From Methanomassiliicoccus sp. UBA386 (GTDB taxonomy: Archaea > Thermoplasmatota > Thermoplasmata > Methanomassiliicoccales > Methanomassiliicoccaceae): a stretch of DNA of 23,201 bases. A program made the translations under genes and the position numbers. The DNA is taken from contig DAGU01000046.1 in the NCBI GenBank assembly GCA_002498285.1, positions 1 to 23,201 of the forward strand, written 5' to 3'. Position 1 is the first letter of the stretch. Every line of letters starts with the position of its first letter. Below the pieces are notes generated by a model. It worked only from the letters and a program-made list of their open reading frames with translations. It searched no databases and was not told the origin of the DNA. Below, one piece after another: positions 1 through 7,479 of this stretch.

Positions 1-117
1 GGATTCGACGAGTGCACCTTCATCGATGTCACCGGCGAAGGCAACACCCGGGGCGGCATCAACTACGACGTCCCGAACGTTCAGGTCGTCAGCTTCCCGC
101 TGCCGTTCGACAAGTGA
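1..117 (+). CDS. C-terminal end of a protein, possibly beta-helix (partial)
   Basis: An open frame enters from the left edge and ends at a TGA at 115-117, giving 38 residues. The visible tail contains GFDECTFIDVTGEG and ends PFDK. A short C-TF-D-style strand followed by a glycine and asparagine turn resembles the rungs of the right-handed beta-helix protein encoded just downstream, so this may be the end of a similar surface protein. That is inference from a very short stretch. A seven-T run follows about 30 bases after the stop and may end the transcript. Confidence is high that it is coding, low for family. Confidence 0.55.
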   Translation, partial: GFDECTFIDVTGEGNTRGGINYDVPNVQVVSFPLPFDK

Positions 118-145
118 ACCGGCCTAAACATCTTCCCACGCTCCC

Positions 146-152
146 TTTTTTT
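146..152 (+). terminator. poly-T transcription terminator
   Basis: A run of seven T residues lies about 30 bases after the stop of the partial first gene. Oligo-T stretches on the non-template strand are the usual archaeal termination signal, and no hairpin is needed. It lies in a gap between two same-strand genes, which suggests the downstream beta-helix gene has its own promoter. Confidence 0.45.
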
Positions 153-231
153 CTTGCGATCGATAGGCATATCTCGCCCTCCACCGCTAAATTGACAAAG
201 CTATTTCTACCGCTGGGCCCAAGGAGCAATC

Positions 232-1230
232 ATGTCAAGGGAGCGCCACGTCGCCATGCTCCTCATCGCGCTCGCCATGGTGGCGGTCCTATCGCTCGCG
301 TACCTGTCGTGGATGGAACAGGAAGATAGGTCTGTTCCTCTCCAGTACGAGGTATCGCAAAGGGAAGGCCGGACGGTGGCGACCAACGCTCTCACCGGCA
401 AGGTGGCATATGAGTCGGGATCGGCCTCGGAGGTGCTGCAGGCGGTCTTCCGCTCCCTGCCAGGCGGCGGCACCGTCCTGGTCCGCTCGGGAGAGTACGA
501 TCTGGACGAGAACGTGGAGCTGAGCGAGAACACTGCTCTCAGCGGCGAAGGGATCCAGAGCACGGTGTTCACTTCTGGGAACAAGGCCATGCTGGTGGTC
601 AAGGACCAGTCCGGCGTCACCATGTCCGACTTCCGCCTCGTCGGCTCCACCGCCATCTATGTGGCGGCCGACCGCACCGACGTGAGCGGGGTGCAGGTTC
701 GCAACGTGGAGGCCACCGTGACCAAGGATGTGGGCGGGGCCTTTACCCTCGCCCCCAACGGTCGCACGATCTCCAAGGTCTCCTTCGTCGACTGCCATGC
801 GCTGGGAGGCGACGCCTATGGCTTCCTTAACATCGGCTCACGCGGCGACAGCATGGTGAGCGATATCGCCTACACGAACTGCACCGCAATGGACAATGGC
901 CTGAGGTCAAGGTCCCATGATTGGACGGTCGGCTTCGATCTGGCCGAGATGACTGACGCCGAGCGCATGCGCCTGGTCAACTGCACCGCCAACAACAACT
1001 GGGAATCGGGCTTCCACTTCGAGGACGACATCGAGAGCCGCGACATCGTGTTCGAGAACTGCGCGGCCAACGGGAACGGCAGGAACAAGCCCTCCCCTCT
1101 GTATGGCGCAGGGTTCGTCCTGAACAGCGATACTGTCCTGAAGGATTGCACGGCCCGGGACAACGCCAATCAGGGCCTCATTGTCACCGGAGACCCCGCC
1201 ACGGTGAAGCTGGAGGGAGGGTCGTTCTGA
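232..1230 (+). CDS. membrane-anchored right-handed beta-helix (pectate lyase-like) protein
   Basis: This 332-residue protein has one N-terminal hydrophobic segment (about residues 8-26, after a short basic tip). It probably acts as a signal anchor placing the rest outside the cell. The body reads like a parallel beta-helix of the pectate-lyase superfamily. It starts with the characteristic GGGTVLVRSGEYDL and ALSGEG turns (about residues 82-108), followed by many short rungs with Asn-Cys-Thr-Ala and Asn-Gly-Asn turns (about residues 150-320). Such proteins bind, cleave or epimerise polysaccharides at the cell surface. No catalytic residues can be named with confidence, so it could be purely structural. 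The start ATG is supported by AAGGAG six bases upstream. It sits at the edge of the glycan gene cluster, which fits a carbohydrate-related role. Confidence 0.8.
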   Translation: MSRERHVAMLLIALAMVAVLSLAYLSWMEQEDRSVPLQYEVSQREGRTVATNALTGKVAYESGSASEVLQAVFRSLPGGGTVLVRSGEYDLDENVELSENTALSGEGIQSTVFTSGNKAMLVVKDQSGVTMSDFRLVGSTAIYVAADRTDVSGVQVRNVEATVTKDVGGAFTLAPNGRTISKVSFVDCHALGGDAYGFLNIGSRGDSMVSDIAYTNCTAMDNGLRSRSHDWTVGFDLAEMTDAERMRLVNCTANNNWESGFHFEDDIESRDIVFENCAANGNGRNKPSPLYGAGFVLNSDTVLKDCTARDNANQGLIVTGDPATVKLEGGSF

Positions 1231-1236
1231 GCCGCC

Positions 1237-2358
1237 TCACAGGGTGAGGTAGATGTCCTCGAGGCGATCGATTATCATCGGCCACCCGAACTCTCTTTCC
1301 ACCTTCTCCCTGCCGGCCTTGGCCAGGCTTGCCCTCAGGGACCCATCCTCTAGCACCCTCAGCATGGCGTTGGCAAGCGCATCACTATCGTATCCCACAA
1401 CCAACGCCGAGTCCCGCACCATGTCCGCGATGCCGCAGCGGTCGGTGAGCACCAGGGGAGTGCCGCATGCCATGGACTCGAGCGCTGTCATGGAGAAGAT
1501 GTCGAAGGCCGATGGGACGACGCAGACGTCGGCAGACCTGAGCGCCTCGTTCTTTTCCTCACCCCGCAGCTCGCCAGTGAAGACCACCCGATCGTCCAGC
1601 CCACTTTCGGCCACCTTGCGCTCTGCGGCCGACAGGTATCCGAAGTCCGGGCCCGCGATCACCAGGCGGCAGCCCTCCAATCTCCGGGCGAGCTGGTCGA
1701 ACGCCCCTATCAGCAGTTCCAGGCCCTTGATGCGGTCGACCCTCCCCAGGAACAGCACCAGCCTCTCGTCCCCACGGGCCCCGATCCGCTCCCGGAACAC
1801 TTCCCCGGAGGGAAGCTCCTGGCGGTTGTATAGATCGATGCCATTGGGCAACAGCTCGATCTTATCGCGGGGGATGCCCATCTTCACATATTGGCCGATC
1901 TCCATGGCCGAGACGGCTATGGCCCTGGAAGCATCGGCCAGGATGCGCTGGCCGTAGACGAGGTCAAAGGCCACCTTGAGCCCCTGCTTCCCGAAGGAGG
2001 GCAGAACCCCGCCGTGCGCCTGTAGCACATAATGCACCCCAGATGCGACCGCGACCCTGCGCGCGAGCGCGTTCTGGTACGAACGGAACGTGTGCAGATG
2101 CATGACGTCAAAGTCCGGGGCGTTGGCCAATAGCCAATCGCGCATGTCCGGCGTGTATATCATCAGGCCAAGGTTGGCCCTGGCATGGAACGGCAGGACT
2201 TGGTAGTCGGCATCCGCGCCCCCGTCCCAGCGATAATCGGTCGTTGCCACCGTCACGTCGTGCCCCCTCATGGCAAGCTGGGAGGACATCTTGCGGACCA
2301 CCGTTGTGGTGCCGCCGAACATCGAACCCAGGTACGGCACCACATGGAGGATGCGCAT
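1237..2358 (-). CDS. GT4-family glycosyltransferase (GT-B fold)
   Basis: This 373-residue protein is a full-length retaining glycosyltransferase of the GT4/'glycosyl transferases group 1' type. The N-terminal half opens with MRILHVVPYLG followed by a Gly-Gly loop (residues 15-16) as in GT-B acceptor domains. The C-terminal half has the nucleotide-sugar-binding pattern PNGID, LFLGRVDRIKGLE and the E-x7-E region. Here that region reads DIFSMTALE, so the first acidic residue is Asp instead of Glu. It most likely adds one sugar to a lipid-linked glycan on the cytoplasmic face; donor and acceptor cannot be read from sequence. It starts 6 bases after the stop of the CgeB-like gene and is surely co-transcribed with it. 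GGAGG and GAGGGG stretches lie within 15 bases upstream of the ATG. Its 3' end faces the beta-helix gene, only 6 bases away. Confidence 0.9.
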   Translation of the reverse strand: MRILHVVPYLGSMFGGTTTVVRKMSSQLAMRGHDVTVATTDYRWDGGADADYQVLPFHARANLGLMIYTPDMRDWLLANAPDFDVMHLHTFRSYQNALARRVAVASGVHYVLQAHGGVLPSFGKQGLKVAFDLVYGQRILADASRAIAVSAMEIGQYVKMGIPRDKIELLPNGIDLYNRQELPSGEVFRERIGARGDERLVLFLGRVDRIKGLELLIGAFDQLARRLEGCRLVIAGPDFGYLSAAERKVAESGLDDRVVFTGELRGEEKNEALRSADVCVVPSAFDIFSMTALESMACGTPLVLTDRCGIADMVRDSALVVGYDSDALANAMLRVLEDGSLRASLAKAGREKVEREFGWPMIIDRLEDIYLTL

Positions 2359-2364
2359 CGCCCC

Positions 2365-3651
2365 TCAACCTCCGGCGATGCCCTTGGATAATCTCTGATA
2401 GATAGCCTCGGCCCGTTGATGGAAGGTATGGTCGCGGCAGACGCGCTCCCTGGCCCGTTCGCCCCGCTTAAGGCGCTCCTCAGGATCGTTTAACAGCCAC
2501 TCATACGTCTCCACGGCATTCTCGGCATCGGTCACCACCTCGATCTCCCTTCCGATCTCGAACCATTCATCGATGCCGTTGTACGGCTGCGATACCATGC
2601 AGGCGCCGAAGCCGGCAAGCTCGAAGGGCCGGGCCGTGGAGGAGCCAGCCACCGCAGTGTGCGTTTTTCTCGTGATATTGAGGCATATCCTGCTGGCGCA
2701 GCAGAACCTCCTGAAGGCGCTGTAGGACAGGTCGCCCATCATCTTTGCGTTGCCCAGGTCCACCCGGAAGCCGGCCCCCCGGACCGAGAAGTTCGAGCGA
2801 GGCATCCTTTGCGAGGGTATGGTGATCATCTTCGTCATCCACTCCTCCCGGTACTCGCTCCCGTATCCGAAGTAGGAGACATCGGTATCCTTCGGCACCT
2901 CCAGGGGCTTGAACAGCGCGGGGTCCACCGCGTAGTATATGGGGGCCACGTTCCTCGCGCCCATCCGCTTCAGGTCAGAAATGACCCCTCTCGAATTTGT
3001 GAAGAAGTAATCGAACTCGGAGAGGTCGGCTTCCGAGTAGTAGTTGAACTTGAAACCGCGGTCGGCGGCGTACTGGGGCAGGATGGTCGGCATGTCGCCC
3101 TCCAGATACGCCACCGGTATGCCGTACTCCTCTCTTATCGCGGAGGCGATGCCCTTGATATGGTTGATCGGAAGGTTCATGAACAGCACCGCGTCGACAT
3201 CCCCCTCCTTCTCCAGGATGCCCTTGATATGCGACCACCATCGCGGCTGGACATAGTGCTCGGCGAAGCGGTTGATGAGCGAGGTGGAGCTCTCCTTCCT
3301 CCCGGACAGCCTGCCTCTCCTCTTCTTGCCGTCGAGGTACTTGTTGTAGAGGACGCTCTCCGTCCGGCAGGGATTCGGATAGGTCCTCCACCAGAGCGAA
3401 TCGATCGGATCGCCCAGATAAGGCGTCGCGATGATCTCATGGCCCGCCTCGTGGAACGCCTTCAGCAGCTGCCACCAGGATGGCGTGCAGCCGAGCCGGT
3501 ATGAGAAATCAAGTGTCGAGCAGGGCACAAGGATCTTCATCAACCTGAGTGATGCTTTCGCCTCATGGACGTCCCTGCCCCCCTCCGTTTCGTGGAGCGT
3601 CACCCACGGCTGCTCGGAACGAGCCCGTTGGTCGTGCAGTGTCTGGTTCAA
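2365..3651 (-). CDS. CgeB-like glycosyltransferase (Glyco_trans_1_2 type)
   Basis: This 428-residue protein resembles CgeB/spore-maturation-type glycosyltransferases. The first Rossmann-like half begins near residue 38 (MKILVPCST) with a GHEI motif. The C-terminal half has the family's typical end: a block near RICLNITRKTH, then ARPFELAGFGACMVS, EIEVVTDAEN and a trailing arm with ARERV-RDHTF. The reaction is probably transfer of a sugar from a nucleotide donor to a glycan. Start choice: a TTG at 3651 is preceded by a strong AGGAGGG six bases upstream. The in-frame ATG at 3540 begins where homology should begin but has no good ribosome site. I therefore take the TTG, which implies a 37-residue polar N-terminal extension. 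It is first in a two-gene minus-strand operon with the GT4 enzyme. Confidence 0.82.
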   Translation of the reverse strand: MNQTLHDQRARSEQPWVTLHETEGGRDVHEAKASLRLMKILVPCSTLDFSYRLGCTPSWWQLLKAFHEAGHEIIATPYLGDPIDSLWWRTYPNPCRTESVLYNKYLDGKKRRGRLSGRKESSTSLINRFAEHYVQPRWWSHIKGILEKEGDVDAVLFMNLPINHIKGIASAIREEYGIPVAYLEGDMPTILPQYAADRGFKFNYYSEADLSEFDYFFTNSRGVISDLKRMGARNVAPIYYAVDPALFKPLEVPKDTDVSYFGYGSEYREEWMTKMITIPSQRMPRSNFSVRGAGFRVDLGNAKMMGDLSYSAFRRFCCASRICLNITRKTHTAVAGSSTARPFELAGFGACMVSQPYNGIDEWFEIGREIEVVTDAENAVETYEWLLNDPEERLKRGERARERVCRDHTFHQRAEAIYQRLSKGIAGG

Positions 3652-3701
3652 TCACGGCCCTCCTTCTGGGAATGCCGTGGAATAGAACTGGAGCGGCCGT
3701 C

Positions 3702-3709
3702 TCTTAAAG
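3702..3709 (-). promoter_or_regulatory. candidate TATA box for the CgeB-like/GT4 operon
   Basis: Read on the minus strand this is TCTTTAAG, inside an AT-rich patch in otherwise GC-rich DNA. A start of transcription about 26 bases on would give a leader of about 29 bases that contains the AGGAGGG ribosome site before the TTG start. It lies in the roughly 240-base gap between divergent operons. The gap has no convincing gene. Confidence 0.35.
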
Positions 3710-3863
3710 ATTATCAAACGGGGTAATGGTCGTCATCTTCCCGGCCCTGCCAGGTCCGCAATGCTCGCGTTCGTTGCCCGCGCCCCATCGTCGGCCAGGG
3801 GCATGTCGGCTTGTTCATCGTTCGATCGGAACGCCATTCGAAATGGTTAATAGCCTCGCCCTG

Positions 3864-3871
3864 GAATAAAT
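3864..3871 (+). promoter_or_regulatory. candidate TATA box for the plus-strand glycan operon
   Basis: GAATAAAT lies about 22 bases before the ATG at 3890, which has no visible Shine-Dalgarno site, as expected for a leaderless or near-leaderless archaeal transcript. A second AT-rich site, GGTTAATA at 3845-3852, is an equally possible box and would give a leader of about 15 bases. I cannot choose between them. Confidence 0.3.
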
Positions 3872-3889
3872 CGCTGGACGATTGTCATC

Positions 3890-5119
3890 ATGGGGATCGG
3901 GCTGATAATATTCTCAGACGGCTGGGGCGGGGCCGAGAACGTGGTGCACTCACTAGCCAGGGCACTTGGGGAAAAGGGCGAAGAGGTGCTCCTGATATTC
4001 AATGAGGAGATGGCCCGCTACTATCAGGACCTTCCGGGAGTGAGGACATATGATATCGGTCCGCTCTACAACCTCCGCCGCATGCTCGGCTCGCTCCTCC
4101 GCCTGAACGATCCGTCAGCGGACCTCGCTGAAGGCGGCGCTCCCCTGCCAGGCGTCTGGAACGTCCTCCGGTGGGCAAGACGTCGGGCGATCCGTCCCGA
4201 GGTGGCCAGGATACTCGTGGAGGAAAAGGTCGACATCGTCGGCCTGCACCTCGATGAGGCCATATCCCTATACCCGTTCATCGAACCATTGGGCATACCA
4301 ATGGTGGTCACCCTCCACTCCCCGATCATCGGCGTTCCTCGGAAAAGGACCTTCGATCCTCTGAAGGAGAACAGGAGGCGTTCGCTCACCCAGGTGATGA
4401 GCGGCGTCGACGGCATCACTTATCAAAGCGATTGTGAACTGGATTCACTGGCCTGCCTCTTGGAACGACCTCGATGCAGGCCGGCGGCCATCCCCAACGG
4501 CGTGCATGTGCAAGAGATGCGGCGGGCGGGGACCGCCCTACGGGGAGGCGGCCGCAAGATCGTGTACATGGGGGGCTCCCGATGGCAGAAGGGAGGGGAG
4601 CTGGCGGTGCAGACAATGTCCCTGCTGAGGGACATGGACGGGCTGGAGATGCACATGCTGGGAAAGATCCCTGAAGGCCACCGGATACGCGCTCTGGCCA
4701 GGGAGCTGGAGCTGGAGGACAGGATGACCTTTCACGGCTTTGTCCCATCGCCGGTCGTCTTCGATTATCTGAACTCCGCCGACCTAGTCCTCATCCCATC
4801 CCTGTCGGAAGGGTTCTCGGTCACGGCGATAGAGGCGATGGCGCTTGGCAAGCCCATTGTTGGCACCAACGTCGGCGGGATACCCACGGCCGTCACTGAC
4901 GGCAGGAACGCCATCCTGGTGGGGCCGGACCCACGTGAGCTCGCCAACGCCGTCCGACGGCTCCTACTGGAGCCAGAGCGCATGAGCACAATGTCTGACG
5001 TCAACTGGCAGGATGCAGAAAGGTACGACTGGGAGCTCATCAGCCAAATGTATATTGACTACTTCGATGAAATAATCAGCCGATGCTCGGGTTCCGCCTC
5101 ATTGTCCGATGGGCGTTAA
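3890..5119 (+). CDS. GT4-family glycosyltransferase
   Basis: This 409-residue protein is a complete GT-B glycosyltransferase. The N-terminus MGIGLIIFSDGWGGAE carries the acceptor-side glycine loop. The C-terminal domain shows PNGVHV, IVYMGGSRWQKGGE, HGFVP and a canonical E-x7-E motif in SEGFSVTAIEAMALGKPIV, then the GGIPTAVTDG loop that binds the nucleotide sugar. It would transfer a hexose-type sugar to a growing lipid-linked glycan in the cytoplasm; specificity is not readable. An insertion rich in Arg and Pro (about residues 75-105) is longer than usual for the family. It is the first gene of the plus-strand run, followed after about 100 bases by the flippase. No Shine-Dalgarno is visible at its ATG. 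Confidence 0.9.
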   Translation: MGIGLIIFSDGWGGAENVVHSLARALGEKGEEVLLIFNEEMARYYQDLPGVRTYDIGPLYNLRRMLGSLLRLNDPSADLAEGGAPLPGVWNVLRWARRRAIRPEVARILVEEKVDIVGLHLDEAISLYPFIEPLGIPMVVTLHSPIIGVPRKRTFDPLKENRRRSLTQVMSGVDGITYQSDCELDSLACLLERPRCRPAAIPNGVHVQEMRRAGTALRGGGRKIVYMGGSRWQKGGELAVQTMSLLRDMDGLEMHMLGKIPEGHRIRALARELELEDRMTFHGFVPSPVVFDYLNSADLVLIPSLSEGFSVTAIEAMALGKPIVGTNVGGIPTAVTDGRNAILVGPDPRELANAVRRLLLEPERMSTMSDVNWQDAERYDWELISQMYIDYFDEIISRCSGSASLSDGR

Positions 5120-5222
5120 AAGCGCCGGCCAGCACTTGTGGCCAGAGGCGGTCGCGGACATCACCAAGCATATGGCTATCCATCCTCATCGATGGATGCG
5201 GGCATGAACAGGGGACCGGGCC

Positions 5223-6524
5223 ATGAAGGGCGACAGCACCGAAGCGACCAACATCCGGCATAGTTCAGCCCTTATCCAGGGCCTGACGGGCAGGGTGAGG
5301 GGGCTCCTCAAGGAGCCCATATTCACCAGCGCCCTCAATCTCATGACGAACGGAGGGATCACTGCCGTTCTTGGATTCCTGTTCATCATGGTGATCACCC
5401 AGATATTCCCGCCCTCGGATGTGGGGCTCTACTCGGCGATCATCTCCGCGGCTGGCCTCCTGGCGCTTTTCTCGAGGTTCGGTTTCGACATAGGCCTCAT
5501 ACGGTTCCTGCCCAGCTCAAAGGACCCCAATGATTTCGTTGGGACGTGCCAGTCCACCGCCCTGGTCGGTTCCCTGGCCCTCTCGGCCATATTCCTGGCA
5601 GGCCTGCCCATATGGGCCCCGTCCCTGAGCTTCATCACCGATGACCTCGCGTTCATGATCATATTTATCGCGATCACCATGACAACCTCGGTCCTGTACA
5701 TTCAGCATAATTACTACATCGTGATGAGGCTCACGAGGCAGCTCATCGTCCGGGACGTACTGAGGGACGTCATCAAGATAACCTCGGTCATCTTGCTGGC
5801 CCCTCTGGGCCTGTGCGGCATAATGGGAGCGTCCGTGACGGCATTGATCGCGTCGTTCCTACTGGCCAACATGTTCCTCCGCAGGACCGTGCCTGCCTAC
5901 CGTCCGCGGCTCTCGATCAGGAGAGATTTAGCCAGAAGCCTCGCCAAGTACTCGGCCAACAACTATGTCGCGGGCATGATCGGAAGCGCCCCCTACCTCA
6001 TAATGCCCGTCCTGGTGGTCAACCTCCAGGGCGCGGAGCAGGGGGCGTACTTCTTTGTGGCGTGGTCCGTCGCCATGGTGATATTCATTGCCATCGACGC
6101 CATCTCCACTTCCTTCTTCGCGGCCGGTTCGCGGTCGACCGAGGAGATGAAGCAGATCGCCCTGCGTTCCATGAAGATCGCATATCTGATCCTGGCCCCC
6201 ATTCTGGTCATCATCCTGCTCTTCGCCCCTGATCTGCTGGCCCTGTTCGGCGAAGGATATTCCGAGAACTCCTCGAACTTGCTGATGCTGCTGTCCATCT
6301 GCACGATCCCCATGGCCTTCAACGACCTGTATGCCAACTCCAAGCGGATCAATAACGAGATGAGGCCGCTTATACTATACAACCTGGCCATTGCTGTGGG
6401 GACCCTTGGCCTGGGGACGCTCCTGATGAGCCAGATGGGTATAATCGGCGTAGGGATCGGCTTCCTGCTTACGGAGATCTTTCTCACCCTCGTCATATCC
6501 CGCAGGTGGAGGCCATGGTCTTGA
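5223..6524 (+). CDS. polysaccharide flippase (Wzx-like, MOP superfamily)
   Basis: This 433-residue integral membrane protein has about 12 hydrophobic segments spread along its length, the typical size and layout of Wzx/RfbX O-antigen and archaeal glycan flippases. Segments begin after a soluble N-terminal stretch of about 45 residues. Family-like features include the GLYSAIISAAGLLALFSRFG block near residues 60-80 and the late LFGEGY motif. It should move an undecaprenyl- or dolichol-linked glycan from the inner to the outer face of the membrane. It lies between a glycosyltransferase and sugar-nucleotide genes, which fits export of the glycan made by this island. The ATG is preceded by a weak AGGGG about eight bases upstream. 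In-frame upstream ATGs run into stops. Confidence 0.9.
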   Translation: MKGDSTEATNIRHSSALIQGLTGRVRGLLKEPIFTSALNLMTNGGITAVLGFLFIMVITQIFPPSDVGLYSAIISAAGLLALFSRFGFDIGLIRFLPSSKDPNDFVGTCQSTALVGSLALSAIFLAGLPIWAPSLSFITDDLAFMIIFIAITMTTSVLYIQHNYYIVMRLTRQLIVRDVLRDVIKITSVILLAPLGLCGIMGASVTALIASFLLANMFLRRTVPAYRPRLSIRRDLARSLAKYSANNYVAGMIGSAPYLIMPVLVVNLQGAEQGAYFFVAWSVAMVIFIAIDAISTSFFAAGSRSTEEMKQIALRSMKIAYLILAPILVIILLFAPDLLALFGEGYSENSSNLLMLLSICTIPMAFNDLYANSKRINNEMRPLILYNLAIAVGTLGLGTLLMSQMGIIGVGIGFLLTEIFLTLVISRRWRPWS

Positions 6525-6653
6525 GGCGCGTTCGTCCGGTGGGCGGGTCGACCGTCGCCATGCATCGCCACCGTTGCCGTAATCGCTAAGAACCAGGACG
6601 TCCCAATATTGGCTCAACACAGCCAATGGGCCTCGGCGGTGATCTAGCTGCTA

Positions 6654-7464
6654 TTGATCAAGAACAAGTTCTTGACATTAACTACATATTCGATCTGGTT
6701 CAGCGAGCTGCCCTTTGAGGTCGACGAAGCGTCCTGGGTCACATTCATGTCCGGTCCCAGCAAGTTAGACCTCCCCGGCTTCAATGTAAGGGAGCACCCC
6801 ACCATCGTCTTTGATCTGAACAGGCCGCCGGATGCGCTCTGGAAGGGTGTGGGGAAGACGAGCCGCCAGAGGATCAATAGGGCGGATGGGGAAGGGGTCT
6901 AGGTCCATGTCGACATGTTCCATGAGAAGTTCGTTAGGCTGAACGATCGCTTTCGAAAGCTCAAGGGACTTCCTCCATATTCCATCTCATCCGACTACAT
7001 GAAGAAGTACGGGCCCCTCTTCACGGCCTCTCTGGACGGTGAGCTCTTGGCCGGCTGCTTCAACCTGGCCGATGAGATGAACATGAGGGGCATGATCGGC
7101 GCCACCGCCCGGCTGGAGGTGGGGCCGGAGAAAAAAGGGCCTGGTGAGCAATGCCAATGGGCTGCTGGAGTGGGAGATGATAAGGTATGCCAAGAATGGG
7201 GCAATGGACAACTACGACCTCGGGGGCTACTACACCGGGGACCTCCCCGATAATGAGAAGGCCAACATCAACGAGTTCAAGAGCAGCTTCGGAGGAGAGT
7301 TCGTCATGCGCCATGATCATCATAAGGGCTACTCCCCGTTGCTGAGGGGCATTAGATCGGCGAAGAATGCCCTTGATATGATGTGGAACTGCGCCCATTG
7401 GACCCGGCACGCGCTCCCGCGTACTCATGTCTACGAAGGATTAAATGCGGCCATCCTCCAATAG
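6654..7464 (+). pseudogene. decayed FemAB/GNAT-like aminoacyltransferase
   Basis: Three pieces align end to end with the intact FemAB-like protein at 15568-16311. Piece one (from a TTG at 6654) has FSELPFEVD and RADGEGV, matching LSDKPFDVD and RAEKDGV. A TAG at 6900-6902 then interrupts the same frame, which carries on with VHVDMFHEKFVRLNDRF. Around 7129-7140 a run of six A residues shifts the frame by one. Reading resumes in the frame of SNANGLLEWEMIRYA, then LGGYYTG and NEFKSSFGGEF, again matching the paralogue, and ends at TAG 7462-7464. Removing one A restores the frame. One nonsense codon plus one frameshift point to a dead gene. A sequencing error could explain the A run but not the TAG as well. 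Amber suppression by pyrrolysine is unlikely because TAG is a common stop in this window. Confidence 0.8.
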
Positions 7465-7479
7465 AATCACCCGATCGCC

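Noticed and set aside
2659..3504. A 281-codon open frame on the plus strand opposite the CgeB-like gene
   Set aside because: It is rich in Arg, His, Pro and Gly with no family motif, and lies wholly within a well-supported minus-strand gene. GC-rich DNA keeps such antisense frames open by chance.
7120..7145. Programmed frameshifting at the A6-GGG site in the FemAB relic
   Set aside because: A backward slip leads at once to a stop. Restoring the frame needs a forward shift with no known stimulatory site, and the upstream TAG would already end translation.
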